This document shows positions 1 to 7,076 of a stretch of 17,371 nucleotides of DNA, one piece after another. The position numbers and the translations under genes are program-made. Numbering within the stretch: position 1 is the stretch's first letter; each line of letters begins with the position of its first letter. Under the pieces are notes generated by a model. The model ran no database searches. It was not told the origin of the DNA and was given only the letters and a program-made list of their open reading frames with translations. Location of the stretch: positions 1-17,371 of the forward strand of contig SMXR01000039.1 of the NCBI GenBank assembly GCA_004356215.1, given 5' to 3'. The DNA is from Alphaproteobacteria bacterium. GTDB lineage: Bacteria > Pseudomonadota > Alphaproteobacteria > Sphingomonadales > SMXR01.

Positions 1-133
1 CGCAATCCCGCCAGTTTTCCAGGGCTTGCTGCAATGTCGGGGCAATATGACCCGCCGAGGTCATGCGTTTCAAATCTTTCGAGACGACCACCAGCCGCCC
101 GTCACGGCCCTCGTTCAGTGAGGCAAGTTTCAT
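1..133 (-). CDS. Fumarylacetoacetate hydrolase family protein, N-terminal fragment (cut by window edge)
   Basis: Only the first 44 codons lie in the window. Reading leftwards from the ATG at 131-133 the protein begins MKLASLNEGRDGRLVVVSKD and stays open to the edge. This start resembles the N-terminal part of bacterial fumarylacetoacetate hydrolase family proteins, which cleave fumarylacetoacetate to fumarate and acetoacetate, the last step of homogentisate degradation. A Shine-Dalgarno AGGAG (143-147) sits 9 bases upstream. The gene starts 18 bases after the stop of hmgA on the same strand, so it is probably the third gene of the hppD-hmgA operon. Catalytic residues are outside the window; the name rests on the N-terminus and on context. 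Confidence 0.75.
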   Translation of the reverse strand, partial: MKLASLNEGRDGRLVVVSKDLKRMTSAGHIAPTLQQALENWRDC

Positions 134-151
134 ACCCAATTACTCCTAAAA

Positions 152-1282
152 TTATTTCTTTTTGGCGCCCCAGGAATTGACATAATCCGGCCATTCAATC
201 CCGGCAGCTTCCTTGGAAGCATGCAACGGATCGCGGGTATCAACCATCACGGCGACTTCGTCGGTTTCTTTTCTGGCATGTTTTGCCCCGGCTTCAAAGG
301 CTTTGGGATGGGGCCCGTGGGTAAAGCCTGAGGGGTGCCAGGTGGTCATGCCCGGGTGAATATTATCGCGGCTGAAAAATTCGCCGCGGTGGTAAAAGAT
401 AAATTCGTCATAATCATTATTGTTGTGGAAAAAGGGAACCTTGAGCGCCCCCGGATCGCTTTCGATCGGGCGCGGGCAAAAGGTGCAAACCACGAACCGG
501 GGCGCGAGAAACGTGGTGTGTGCCGAAGGCGGCAAATGATAGCGGTGGCTCATCAACGGGCGGATATCGCGCCAGTTGATCCGCACCACGCAGAGGTCGC
601 CTTTCCAGCCCACCGCATCAAGCGGATTAAAAGGATACGTGATCGTGCTGATTTTACCGCCACGTTTGACCAAAACCCGCCATTCATCCTCGCCCTGCTG
701 GGCCAGATAAGCCTTGTCCATCTTGGGGGTATCGAGCATCGCTTCATCAAAAATCGCGTTCGGGCCAACCAACCCCTTGTCGGGCAGGACGTAGGCTTCA
801 TTGGTGGCTTCAATCAGCATGATGGCTGTCGGTTTGGTCGCCTCAAGCCGCCACATGGCACCCCTGGGCAAGACGATATAATCACCATCGCGGTAGCTCA
901 GGTGTCCAAAGTCGCAATAAAGTTCGCCGGCGCCAGCGTGGATAAACAGCAAATCGTCACCATCGGCATTGCGTACCAGGTGGTCCATTTTCCCCGAAAG
1001 CGACCAGAACCGGATACTGGTGGCGTTATTGCTCAGCAGGGTTTTTGCCGCCCACGGCGATGTCCCGTCGTGTTTGAAGTTATTGGTATCGTAAGCATGG
1101 GGGCTTAAGGGACCGGTGAAATCACTCCAGCCGGTTGGCGGGTGGGTGTGATAAAGATGGGTGACCGGGCCGAAAAACCCTTCCCTGCCCATCTCGCGCT
1201 CATAGGTTCCCTTGGGAAAATCGGCGTGGGCCTGGCGGGTGGAAGTGCCCTCAACCTTGGGAAATGAAATCCATTTTTTCAT
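152..1282 (-). CDS. hmgA: Homogentisate 1,2-dioxygenase (short bacterial type)
   Basis: 376 residues. The enzyme opens the ring of homogentisate with O2, giving maleylacetoacetate, in cytoplasmic tyrosine/phenylalanine degradation. It has two cupin-like halves. The C-terminal half carries the expected iron ligands: His286 and Glu293 in FFHNNNDYDE, and His322 in FTHGPHP; His249 in RYHLPP is a candidate catalytic histidine. Human and Pseudomonas enzymes have about 430-445 residues; this belongs to a shorter bacterial form, so the assignment leans partly on its place between hppD and a fumarylacetoacetase-like gene. The start is supported by AAGGA just upstream, which overlaps the hppD stop; the gap to hppD is 10 bases. 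Co-transcription with both neighbours is very likely. Confidence 0.9.
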   Translation of the reverse strand: MKKWISFPKVEGTSTRQAHADFPKGTYEREMGREGFFGPVTHLYHTHPPTGWSDFTGPLSPHAYDTNNFKHDGTSPWAAKTLLSNNATSIRFWSLSGKMDHLVRNADGDDLLFIHAGAGELYCDFGHLSYRDGDYIVLPRGAMWRLEATKPTAIMLIEATNEAYVLPDKGLVGPNAIFDEAMLDTPKMDKAYLAQQGEDEWRVLVKRGGKISTITYPFNPLDAVGWKGDLCVVRINWRDIRPLMSHRYHLPPSAHTTFLAPRFVVCTFCPRPIESDPGALKVPFFHNNNDYDEFIFYHRGEFFSRDNIHPGMTTWHPSGFTHGPHPKAFEAGAKHARKETDEVAVMVDTRDPLHASKEAAGIEWPDYVNSWGAKKK

Positions 1283-1292
1283 GATGTATTCC

Positions 1293-2360
1293 TTAAGCGG
1301 AATCGTCCTGGATTACGCCGCGGCGGATCTGGTCGAGTTCAATCGAATCGAACAACGCCTGGAAATTGCCCTCACCAAAGCCCTCGTTGCCTTTTCTCTG
1401 GATAATCTCGAAGAAAATCGGGCCGATTACGTTCTTGGTGAAAATTTGCAACAGGATCCCCTGGCCTTCGGTTGGCGCACCGTCCAAAAGAATGCGGCGC
1501 TTGGCAAGTTCCTCGGTGTTTTCGCCGTGGCCCTTCACGCGCTCATCCAAAAGATCGAAATAGGTATCGGGCGTGTCCTGGAACTCGACCTCAAGGCCCC
1601 GCAGCAAATCAACCGATTGGCAAATATCCTTGGTGCCCAGCGCTATGTGCTGGATGCCCTCGCCCTTGTATTCATCGAGGAATTCGGCGATTTGCGAGAT
1701 ATCGTCCTGGGATTCGTTCAAGGGTATGCGAATTTTGCCGCACGGGCTGGTCATCGCCTTGCTGACCAGGCCGGTGAGTTTGCCTTCGATGTCAAAGTAA
1801 CGGATTTCACGGAAATTGAAGACATCCTCATAAAAACTTGCCCAGGTATCCATGTTGCCGCGTAAAACATTGTGGGTCAGGTGATCGAGGTAAGTCAGGC
1901 CGGCATCGTCAATCTCACCAACCCCTTCGATGGCCACGAAATCAGCGCAAAAGGGAACATCCGGGCCGTATTGATCAACCAGGTAAAGGCGGCTGCCGCC
2001 GATGCCTTCGATCACCGGAATTTGGGTTTCCCCCTCGCCATACTTAACATCGACCGCCTTGGCACCGCGCCTGAGCGCCTCTTCAAAAGCGTGGCTCGCG
2101 TCTTTCACCCGAAAGCCCATGGCGCAGGCGCAGGGGCCGTGTACAGCGGCAAACTTTTCGGCGTACGAGCCGGGTTCCTCGTTGATGATAAAATTGATGT
2201 CGCCCTGTTTGTAGAGGGTCAGGGCTTCACGTTTGTGGCGCGCGACCGCCTGAAAGCCAAGTTTTTTAAATAGCTCATGCAACGCCCTGGGGTCTGGGGC
2301 GGCGTATTCGACAAAGTCGAAACCATCGGTGCCAATCGGGTTTTCATACAGGTCTGCCAT
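1293..2360 (-). CDS. hppD: 4-hydroxyphenylpyruvate dioxygenase
   Basis: 355 residues, the usual length for bacterial HPPD. It converts 4-hydroxyphenylpyruvate to homogentisate with O2 and Fe(II), the step before HmgA. The protein has two vicinal-oxygen-chelate halves. The facial triad is visible in the C-terminal half: His160 in LDHLTHNV, His238 in IQHIALGT and Glu318 in FFEIIQRKG. The ending with GFGEGNFQALFDSIE is typical of the family C-terminus. A strong Shine-Dalgarno GGAGGAG (2365-2371) precedes the ATG. It is the first gene of a minus-strand operon with hmgA and the fumarylacetoacetase-like gene. It diverges from a marR gene, and its promoter spacer holds a palindromic operator candidate (2403-2422). 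Confidence 0.96.
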   Translation of the reverse strand: MADLYENPIGTDGFDFVEYAAPDPRALHELFKKLGFQAVARHKREALTLYKQGDINFIINEEPGSYAEKFAAVHGPCACAMGFRVKDASHAFEEALRRGAKAVDVKYGEGETQIPVIEGIGGSRLYLVDQYGPDVPFCADFVAIEGVGEIDDAGLTYLDHLTHNVLRGNMDTWASFYEDVFNFREIRYFDIEGKLTGLVSKAMTSPCGKIRIPLNESQDDISQIAEFLDEYKGEGIQHIALGTKDICQSVDLLRGLEVEFQDTPDTYFDLLDERVKGHGENTEELAKRRILLDGAPTEGQGILLQIFTKNVIGPIFFEIIQRKGNEGFGEGNFQALFDSIELDQIRRGVIQDDSA

Positions 2361-2399
2361 CGGTCTCCTCCAAATAAGTCTTGAATCCTGATAGAAAAC

Positions 2400-2428
2400 A
2401 ATTTAGTTTCATATGTAACTAATTGCAA
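2400..2428 (-). promoter_or_regulatory. hppD promoter
   Basis: On the minus strand a -35-like TTGCAA (2423-2428) is followed after exactly 17 bases by a -10-like TAAATT (2400-2405), about 40 bases upstream of the hppD ATG. The palindrome at 2403-2422 fills the spacer. The hexamers are moderate matches, so this is a prediction, strengthened by the spacing and by the operator position. Confidence 0.55.
2403..2422. promoter_or_regulatory. Palindromic operator, probably for the divergent MarR regulator
   Basis: TTAGTTTCATATGTAACTAA is a 20-bp inverted repeat in which 18 of 20 positions obey the symmetry. It lies in the 75-bp gap between hppD and marR and fits between the -35 and -10 boxes of the hppD promoter. 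MarR dimers generally bind such 16-20 bp palindromes in the intergenic region of divergent target genes. Repression of both directions, relieved by a pathway intermediate, is an inference. Confidence 0.65.
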
Positions 2429-2435
2429 GGAAAAC

Positions 2436-2897
2436 GTGACCGCAATGAAAGAAAGTTTGAAATTAAAAGAATTTCTGCCCTACCGGCTTTCGGTTCTTTC
2501 CAACCGGATTTCCCGCGATATTGCCAGGGATTACCAGGCCCGCTTCAGCATCACCATTCCGGAATGGCGGGTGATGGCGATCCTGGGTGAGGCCGGTGGC
2601 CTGTCGGCAAGTGCGGTGGCCAAGAGTACCGCCATGGACAAAGTAGCGGTCAGCCGCGCGGTGGCGCGACTCGAGGCGGTAAAATTCATTACCCGTAAAA
2701 TTGATCGTACCGACAAGCGCCGGACATTCCTTTCTTTAAGCCCCAAGGGCCGGGAAATTTATCGACAGGTGGTCCCGGTGGCGCTGGCGTACGAGGCTGA
2801 CATCCTTCGGAAACTTACGCCAGAGGATGCCCGCCAACTTGATCAACTGCTCCACAAGCTGACCGATATTCAGGCCGCGTTTGCCAATGACCCCTAA
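2436..2897 (+). CDS. MarR family transcriptional regulator (probable regulator of hppD-hmgA)
   Basis: 153 residues with a MarR winged helix-turn-helix at about residues 40-112: recognition helix near 66-82 (MDKVAVSRAVARLE) and a wing around 90-105 with the family-typical DRTDKRRTFLSLSPKG pattern. Helices at both ends would form the dimer interface. The GTG at 2436 is preferred: AAGGA lies 5-6 bases upstream of it, whereas the in-frame ATG at 2445 would be too far away. The gene is divergent from hppD with a palindrome between them, which suggests autoregulation and control of homogentisate catabolism. The ligand cannot be read from the sequence. Confidence 0.88.
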   Translation: MTAMKESLKLKEFLPYRLSVLSNRISRDIARDYQARFSITIPEWRVMAILGEAGGLSASAVAKSTAMDKVAVSRAVARLEAVKFITRKIDRTDKRRTFLSLSPKGREIYRQVVPVALAYEADILRKLTPEDARQLDQLLHKLTDIQAAFANDP

Positions 2898-2900
2898 ATA

Positions 2901-3026
2901 ATGGGGCGGCCAAAGCCGCCGCAGAATCAAAAAAGTGGAGCGGCCAAAGCCGCCGCAGAATCAAAAAAGTGGGGCGGCCGAAGCCGCCGCAGAATCAAAA
3001 AAGTGGGGCGGCCGAAGCCGCCCCAG
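2901..3026. repeat. 3.7 tandem copies of a 34-bp hairpin unit (terminator-like on the minus strand)
   Basis: Units run 2901-2934, 2935-2968, 2969-3002 and a partial 3003-3026, differing at only a few positions. Each contains a GGCGGC/GCCGCC stem with a 4-base loop, then CAGAATCAAAAAA. Read on the minus strand, units 4, 3 and 2 each give a GC stem (loop TTCG in units 4 and 3, TTTG in unit 2), then a few bases, then TTTTTT: the layout of an intrinsic terminator. Unit 1 lacks the T run. In unit 4 the stem extends to 8 bp (GGGGCGGC/GCCGCCCC). The array starts 3 bases after the marR stop codon and faces ald, which is convergent. Confidence 0.85.
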
Positions 3027-3056
3027 TTAGCCAAAAGGTAGAAAAATTTTGGCTAA
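3027..3056. repeat. Perfect 10-bp inverted repeat (hairpin)
   Basis: TTAGCCAAAA (3027-3036) and TTTTGGCTAA (3047-3056) are perfect inverted copies around a 10-base loop, directly after the tandem 34-bp array. There is no clean T run after it on either strand, so a terminator role is uncertain. Confidence 0.7.
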
Positions 3057-3062
3057 AAGAGA

Positions 3063-3094
3063 GGAAACCGCCCTTCGTAGCAAAGGCGGTTTCC
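3063..3094. repeat. Perfect 10-bp inverted repeat (hairpin)
   Basis: GGAAACCGCC (3063-3072) pairs perfectly with GGCGGTTTCC (3085-3094) around a 12-base loop, inside which two more A-T pairs are possible. It is the second of three well-formed stems in a row between marR and ald. Its role is unknown; it may be part of a structured transcript. Confidence 0.7.
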
Positions 3095-3111
3095 AGGGGT
3101 CGTAGCAGTCC

Positions 3112-3134
3112 GGTTCGGGGAGGGGGTCCGAACC
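3112..3134. repeat. 7-bp inverted repeat (hairpin)
   Basis: GGTTCGG (3112-3118) pairs with CCGAACC (3128-3134) around a G-rich 9-base loop. It is followed by a smaller stem, TGAGA (3148-3152) with TCTCA (3161-3165), and a T-rich tract from 3172, which could terminate the plus-strand marR transcript. The remaining bases up to 3312 show no gene that I can support. Confidence 0.5.
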
Positions 3135-3312
3135 TTGGTGAACTGCTTGAGAGTGTCTGTTCTCATAAAAATTTTTCTTTTGTTTTTATCGCTGTCGTCT
3201 CAGGCTAAAACTCATAACCTTCAACTAATGTGTTTAAACTATAGAAGCCGCCCGTGAACACCAGCCGTTTGCGACCAAGCGCCTCAATTTTGCGATTAAA
3301 AGAATGAATTGG

Positions 3313-3351
3313 AAAAAAAATGCCGGGGAAACCCTGGCAAACGCCCGGGCA
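3313..3351 (-). terminator. Intrinsic terminator of ald
   Basis: On the minus strand, 15 bases after the ald stop codon, TGCCCGGG (3344-3351) pairs with CCCCGGCA (3321-3328) with one internal mismatch, followed at once by eight T residues (3313-3320). This is a standard rho-independent terminator. Confidence 0.75.
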
Positions 3352-3366
3352 TATGGTGCGGACGCT

Positions 3367-4485
3367 TTAGCCGCCCAGGGCCTTGGCGGCCGGGACATAC
3401 GTAAGCCCCTGGGCACTGGCGACCGCTTCATAGGTGACCTGGCCGCGGTAAACATTGAGCCCCTCCAGAAGGTGGGGATCGGCCAAAAACGCGTCTCTGT
3501 AGCCCTTGTCGGCGAGCGCAATGGCAAACGGCAGGGTCGCGTTGTTGAGGGCAAAGGTCGAGGTCCGGGCCACCGCGCCGGGCATATTGGCCACGCAATA
3601 ATGGACAATGCCATCGACTTTGTAGATCGGCTTGGCATGGGTGGTGGCTTTGGACGTCTCGAAACAGCCGCCCTGATCAATCGCCACGTCTACCAGAACC
3701 GAACCGCGTTTCATGTTTTTCAGCATATTCTTGGTCACCAGCCTGGGCGCTGCCGCGCCCGGGATCAAAACCGCGCCGATCACCAGATCGGCATCATAAA
3801 CACACTCTTCAACCGCCGCCGCAGTGGAATACACCACCTTGGCCTGGGTGCCAAAAGCCATATTTAACTCCCGCAGGCGCTCGATCGAACGGTCAAGAAT
3901 GGTGACTTCCGCTTGCGAACCGATCGCCATCAACGCCGCGTTGGTGCCGACCACGCCACCGCCAAGGATGACAACCTTGGCCGGGGCTACGCCGGGAACA
4001 CCGCCAAGCAACATACCGCGGCCACCCTGTTTCATTTCAAGGCACCAGGCCCCGGCCTGGATTGACATGCGCCCGGCCACTTCACTCATCGGCGCCAGCA
4101 GCGGCAGGCGGCCAAACTTGTCGGTGACGGTTTCATAAGCGATCGCCACCGCACCGGAGTCTATTAACATCCGGGTTTGGTCGGGGTCCGGAGCCAGGTG
4201 CAGGTAGGTATAAAGGATCTGGCCTTCACGCAACATTTTGCATTCCGCGGTTTGCGGTTCCTTGACCTTGACGATCATCTCGGCGCTGGCAAATATTTCC
4301 GCGGCGCCGGTGATAATTTTTGCGCCGGCAGAGATATAATCCTCATCGGTCAGGCCAATCTCAAACCCGGCGTTTTTCTGGACAATTACATCGTGGCCGC
4401 GGGCGGTCAGCTCGCGCACACTGCCCGGCGTCAAACCGACACGATATTCATGGTTTTTAATCTCTTTGGGTACCCCGATCAGCAT
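3367..4485 (-). CDS. ald: Alanine dehydrogenase
   Basis: 372 residues from MLIGVPKEIKNHEYR, the family length (about 370). It reversibly deaminates L-alanine to pyruvate and ammonia with NAD+. Family-conserved residues fall at their usual numbers: Arg15, Lys75 and His96 for substrate, Asp270 as the catalytic acid. The NAD-binding motif ILGGGVVG starts near residue 173. A longer frame exists upstream (to 4542), but the start at 4485 is chosen because AAGGAGG (4493-4499) lies 7 bases before this ATG and matches the family N-terminus. A PadR regulator lies 69 bases upstream on the same strand; whether it regulates ald is unknown. An intrinsic terminator follows the stop. Confidence 0.96.
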   Translation of the reverse strand: MLIGVPKEIKNHEYRVGLTPGSVRELTARGHDVIVQKNAGFEIGLTDEDYISAGAKIITGAAEIFASAEMIVKVKEPQTAECKMLREGQILYTYLHLAPDPDQTRMLIDSGAVAIAYETVTDKFGRLPLLAPMSEVAGRMSIQAGAWCLEMKQGGRGMLLGGVPGVAPAKVVILGGGVVGTNAALMAIGSQAEVTILDRSIERLRELNMAFGTQAKVVYSTAAAVEECVYDADLVIGAVLIPGAAAPRLVTKNMLKNMKRGSVLVDVAIDQGGCFETSKATTHAKPIYKVDGIVHYCVANMPGAVARTSTFALNNATLPFAIALADKGYRDAFLADPHLLEGLNVYRGQVTYEAVASAQGLTYVPAAKALGG

Positions 4486-4554
4486 GGCTGCGCCTCCTTG
4501 AATTAGAGATGCACATTTACCCTGCCAAAGAGCCGCAGGCAAGTCCGGATAGGT

Positions 4555-5133
4555 TTATTTTTCTTGAAAAAGAACGCTGGACCCGCGATCGACCCCTTCA
4601 AGGTCAGGGCCATTCTTTTTCCAGGTTTGCATAACCTTCACCTTGGCTTGCAGGGCCGCCAGCTCAAGCTGGGTGGCAAAATAGGGCGCAGAGGTTTGCG
4701 GAAGGGCCGCCAGCATTTTTTTTACCCTTTGGATTCTTTTGGTCGCCGCGCTGATCAAATCACCCAAAACCTTGGCGCGGGTTTCCGGGGGTTGGGATTC
4801 AATCATGCTGAAGCGCAGCCGAAGCGGATCAAACCCGCCATCAGCGGCCAGGGCCGGGGTAAGATACCAGGCCTGGAAAACCTCGCGGCCGGCTTTGGTC
4901 AAAACATACCCCTTGGCCGGACGCAATTGGGTGCCGACGCTTTTGGCCCTGATAAGGCGCCGTGCCTCGAGGCGCCTGAATGCCGGATAAACCGCCCCGG
5001 CGCTACCGGAAAAATAGAGCGCTGGCGAATTGGAAAATTCCTTATGAACCCGATAGGCGGTGCAGGGTTCCTGGCCGGCAATGCAGCCCAAAATTCCACC
5101 TTCGAGGTTTTTCAGTTTAGCACTTTTTTTCAA
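4555..5133 (-). CDS. PadR family transcriptional regulator
   Basis: 192 residues. The N-terminal PadR winged-helix domain covers about residues 9-90, with the helix GAVYPAFRRLEARRLI (46-61) and a wing ending in YVLTKAGRE. A helical C-terminal domain (about 95-185) is the usual dimerisation region of the longer PadR subfamily. The start is a TTG at 5131-5133, supported by GAGGA (5141-5145) 7 bases upstream; no in-frame ATG exists before the middle of the gene, and starting there would delete the DNA-binding domain. The target is unknown; candidates are ald downstream, itself, or the divergent protease gene. Confidence 0.85.
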   Translation of the reverse strand: MKKSAKLKNLEGGILGCIAGQEPCTAYRVHKEFSNSPALYFSGSAGAVYPAFRRLEARRLIRAKSVGTQLRPAKGYVLTKAGREVFQAWYLTPALAADGGFDPLRLRFSMIESQPPETRAKVLGDLISAATKRIQRVKKMLAALPQTSAPYFATQLELAALQAKVKVMQTWKKNGPDLEGVDRGSSVLFQEK

Positions 5134-5167
5134 GGGTAAATCCTCGTTCGCTCTTACGGTGTGCGTT

Positions 5168-5212
5168 GCCGGGGAACCTTATTTCTTTTCGTAAGGAATA
5201 GAAACCCCCGGC
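5168..5212. repeat. Nested inverted repeat between padR and the protease gene
   Basis: An outer stem GCCGGGG (5168-5174) / CCCCGGC (5206-5212) encloses an inner stem CCTTA (5177-5181) / TAAGG (5192-5196). It lies 35 bases upstream of padR, within its possible 5' leader, and no T run follows on either strand. It could be an operator or an RNA hairpin. The function is not evident. Confidence 0.55.
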
Positions 5213-5294
5213 TTATTGCCCCCAAGTCTTTATTTGAAACAAAACGTTTTTCGTCCGGCGGCCTCCAGATAGGTTCTCAAGGGAGTGTTCTTCC

Positions 5295-5323
5295 TTGACT
5301 TAAAAGAGTGTTATTATTACTAA
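5295..5323 (+). promoter_or_regulatory. Candidate promoter of the aspartic protease gene
   Basis: TTGACT (5295-5300) matches the -35 consensus at five of six positions. With a 17-base spacer the -10 would be the weaker TACTAA (5318-5323), inside a strongly AT-rich tract that also contains the small palindrome TACTA-A-TAGTA (5317-5327 region). The exact -10 is uncertain. The rest of 5134-5399 holds the nested hairpin but no gene. Confidence 0.45.
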
Positions 5324-5399
5324 TAGTATTATATTAAAGTCCATTGGTAAAGGGTAACTGAATAAAAATACCAAATCAGAATTTAAAGAGGAAAAACAA

Positions 5400-6317
5400 A
5401 TGAGAACGACAGCAAAAAAGTATTCATGCATTACCGCCCTGACCGCCTTGGTGACATTGCCCGGGCTGGCCCAGGCCGAGGAATATGTCATTCCGCTGGG
5501 TGATTTTGGCGGCCGCCCCATGGTTGAAGTGACAATCGGCAGCCACGGACCGTTTAATATGATTTTAGACACCGGCGCGCCCAGCGTAATTCTCGACAAG
5601 GGTATTGGCACAGATTTGGGCCTCACCGTCATAGGCGAGCAGCAGATGGGCAGCCCCGGCGGGAAAGGCATTACTGCTGTAATTTTTGAGGGTGCAGTCG
5701 TTGGTCTCGGCGAATACACCTTTGAGGCAGAGGCCATAACCGGGATGGATTTTTCGATGTTCAAGCGCAAAACCGCCCCTGATAGCATTAGCACTAGTGC
5801 CCAACGACAAGATTTTCCCCCAGGGGTTTTTGGGTTTTGGGCGTTACAGGAAGGTGTGGTTTCAATCGATTATAAGGCCCATATCCTGACAATTAACACG
5901 GACGCCGCCTTAAACCCGGCCGACCCAGCGGTTTTGAAACTGGCCCGAACACCCCCTTTTCCCTACCCCGAATTTGAAATGACCGTCGGCGGTATCGCGA
6001 TCAAAGGCCATATCGATTCCGGTTCAGGCGGCCTTTTTACGATGTCAACCGACTGGATAGACAAACTTCCCTTGAAAGAAGAGGCCAAGGTTATGGGCCA
6101 GGCGATGCTGGCCGACGGCCCCCGCGAAATTTGGGGTGCCCAACTGGATGGTGATGTGGTTATTGGCGGGCAAACAATCAAAGACCCGCAAATTTCTTTC
6201 ATGAACAATATCAATGGCGTTAATGTTGGTAGTGGTTTTTTCAAGGAGGGTGGTTTTCGCATCGACCGCGAAAATGACTTAATCGAATTTATCTATAACG
6301 CTAGGGATGAAAATTGA
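5400..6317 (+). CDS. Exported two-lobed (pepsin-like) aspartic protease family protein
   Basis: 305 residues. A signal peptide is clear: basic start MRTTAKK, a hydrophobic core, and a predicted cut after AQA at residue 26, so the protein is probably periplasmic. Two aspartic-protease active-site motifs are present, one per lobe: LDTGA with Asp57 and IDSGS with Asp206. Each is preceded by hydrophobic strands, as in retropepsin or pepsin folds. The two motifs in one chain suggest a self-contained bilobal enzyme rather than a homodimer. The RBS AGAGGA precedes the ATG. The stop codon (6315-6317) directly abuts the stop of btuD on the other strand. Substrate and function are unknown. Confidence 0.8.
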   Translation: MRTTAKKYSCITALTALVTLPGLAQAEEYVIPLGDFGGRPMVEVTIGSHGPFNMILDTGAPSVILDKGIGTDLGLTVIGEQQMGSPGGKGITAVIFEGAVVGLGEYTFEAEAITGMDFSMFKRKTAPDSISTSAQRQDFPPGVFGFWALQEGVVSIDYKAHILTINTDAALNPADPAVLKLARTPPFPYPEFEMTVGGIAIKGHIDSGSGGLFTMSTDWIDKLPLKEEAKVMGQAMLADGPREIWGAQLDGDVVIGGQTIKDPQISFMNNINGVNVGSGFFKEGGFRIDRENDLIEFIYNARDEN

Positions 6318-7076
6318 TTAAACAACAGTCCACGGAACGATGAGGTTTTCACCTCTTTTCGCGGTGATTTTGTAGACTTTTTTAAGATTTTTCGTGGTCA
6401 ACACCGCTTCCGCACTGCCGGAAGCGACAACCCGGCCTTTATCCAATAACGTCAGGGTATCGCAGAACCGCGCCGCCAAAGTCAGGTCGTGGAGAACAAT
6501 CACCACCGCCCTGCCCTGGCTGGCCAGGTTTTTCAGAACCTGCATGACCCGAAGCTGGTGTTCGGGATCCAAGGACGCCACCGGCTCATCGGCCAGAAAG
6601 ATCGGCGCTTCCACCGCCAGGGCGCGGGCCAGCAGGATACGCGCGCGCTCGCCTGCGGACAAAGACAAGATATTGCGATCCGCCAGATGGACACCATCGA
6701 CAGCTTTAAGCGCCCGGTCGATCGCGGCTTCGTCTTTCCGGGTAAGCGTTTCAAAAAAACCACCATGGGGATAGCGCCCCAATGATACTATGGCGCGCGC
6801 GGTCATCGGCCAGTGAACCTCGTTGAGCTGGGGCAGGTAGGCAATTTTTTTGGCCAAATTCCGGTCTTTTTTGGGGTTGATGATATCACCCAGAACCTCA
6901 ATATCGCGCGCGCCCGGCACCAGGCCAAGAACGGCCCGCAGCAGGGTTGATTTACCGGCGCCGTTGGGCCCGATCAGCCCGGTGACTTGGCCGCCACGGG
7001 CCTCGAATTCGACCCCGCGCAGGATTGGTTTGCCGCCCAGGGCGACATCGAGGTTACGTATGTTCAATGCGCTCAT
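6318..7076 (-). CDS. btuD: Vitamin B12 ABC transporter ATP-binding protein
   Basis: 252 residues. Walker A GPNGAGKST at 36-44, signature LSAGE at 139-143 (an LSGGQ variant), Walker B IFLADEP with Asp163 and Glu164, a D-loop SLD, and an H-loop histidine in IVLHDL are all present, so it should hydrolyse ATP. Sequence alone would place it in the FecE/FhuC/BtuD iron-siderophore/heme/B12 group; the cobalamin riboswitch upstream of the operon makes B12 or another corrinoid the likely substrate. Its ATG overlaps the stop of btuC by 4 bases (ATGA). It is the last gene of the btu operon and ends back to back with the protease gene, leaving no room for its own terminator. Confidence 0.88.
   Translation of the reverse strand: MSALNIRNLDVALGGKPILRGVEFEARGGQVTGLIGPNGAGKSTLLRAVLGLVPGARDIEVLGDIINPKKDRNLAKKIAYLPQLNEVHWPMTARAIVSLGRYPHGGFFETLTRKDEAAIDRALKAVDGVHLADRNILSLSAGERARILLARALAVEAPIFLADEPVASLDPEHQLRVMQVLKNLASQGRAVVIVLHDLTLAARFCDTLTLLDKGRVVASGSAEAVLTTKNLKKVYKITAKRGENLIVPWTVV

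Noticed and set aside
335..1108. A 257-codon plus-strand open frame inside hmgA
   Set aside because: It lies antisense to a well-supported homogentisate dioxygenase gene, has no recognisable domain and is the usual shadow of GC-biased codons.
2901..3026. CRISPR array
   Set aside because: The units are directly abutting 34-bp copies with no variable spacers and each forms a terminator-like hairpin; no cas gene is near.
3112..3134. T-arm-like GGTTCGG sequence suggesting a tRNA piece
   Set aside because: No acceptor, D-arm or anticodon arm surrounds it; it is simply one arm of a hairpin.
2969..3208. A 79-codon plus-strand frame across the 34-bp tandem repeats
   Set aside because: It is made of the repeat and hairpins, has no supported start site and no family resemblance.
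4486..4542. N-terminal extension of alanine dehydrogenase by 19 residues
   Set aside because: The internal ATG at 4485 has a near-perfect Shine-Dalgarno and matches the family N-terminus and residue numbering; the extension would run through that ribosome site.
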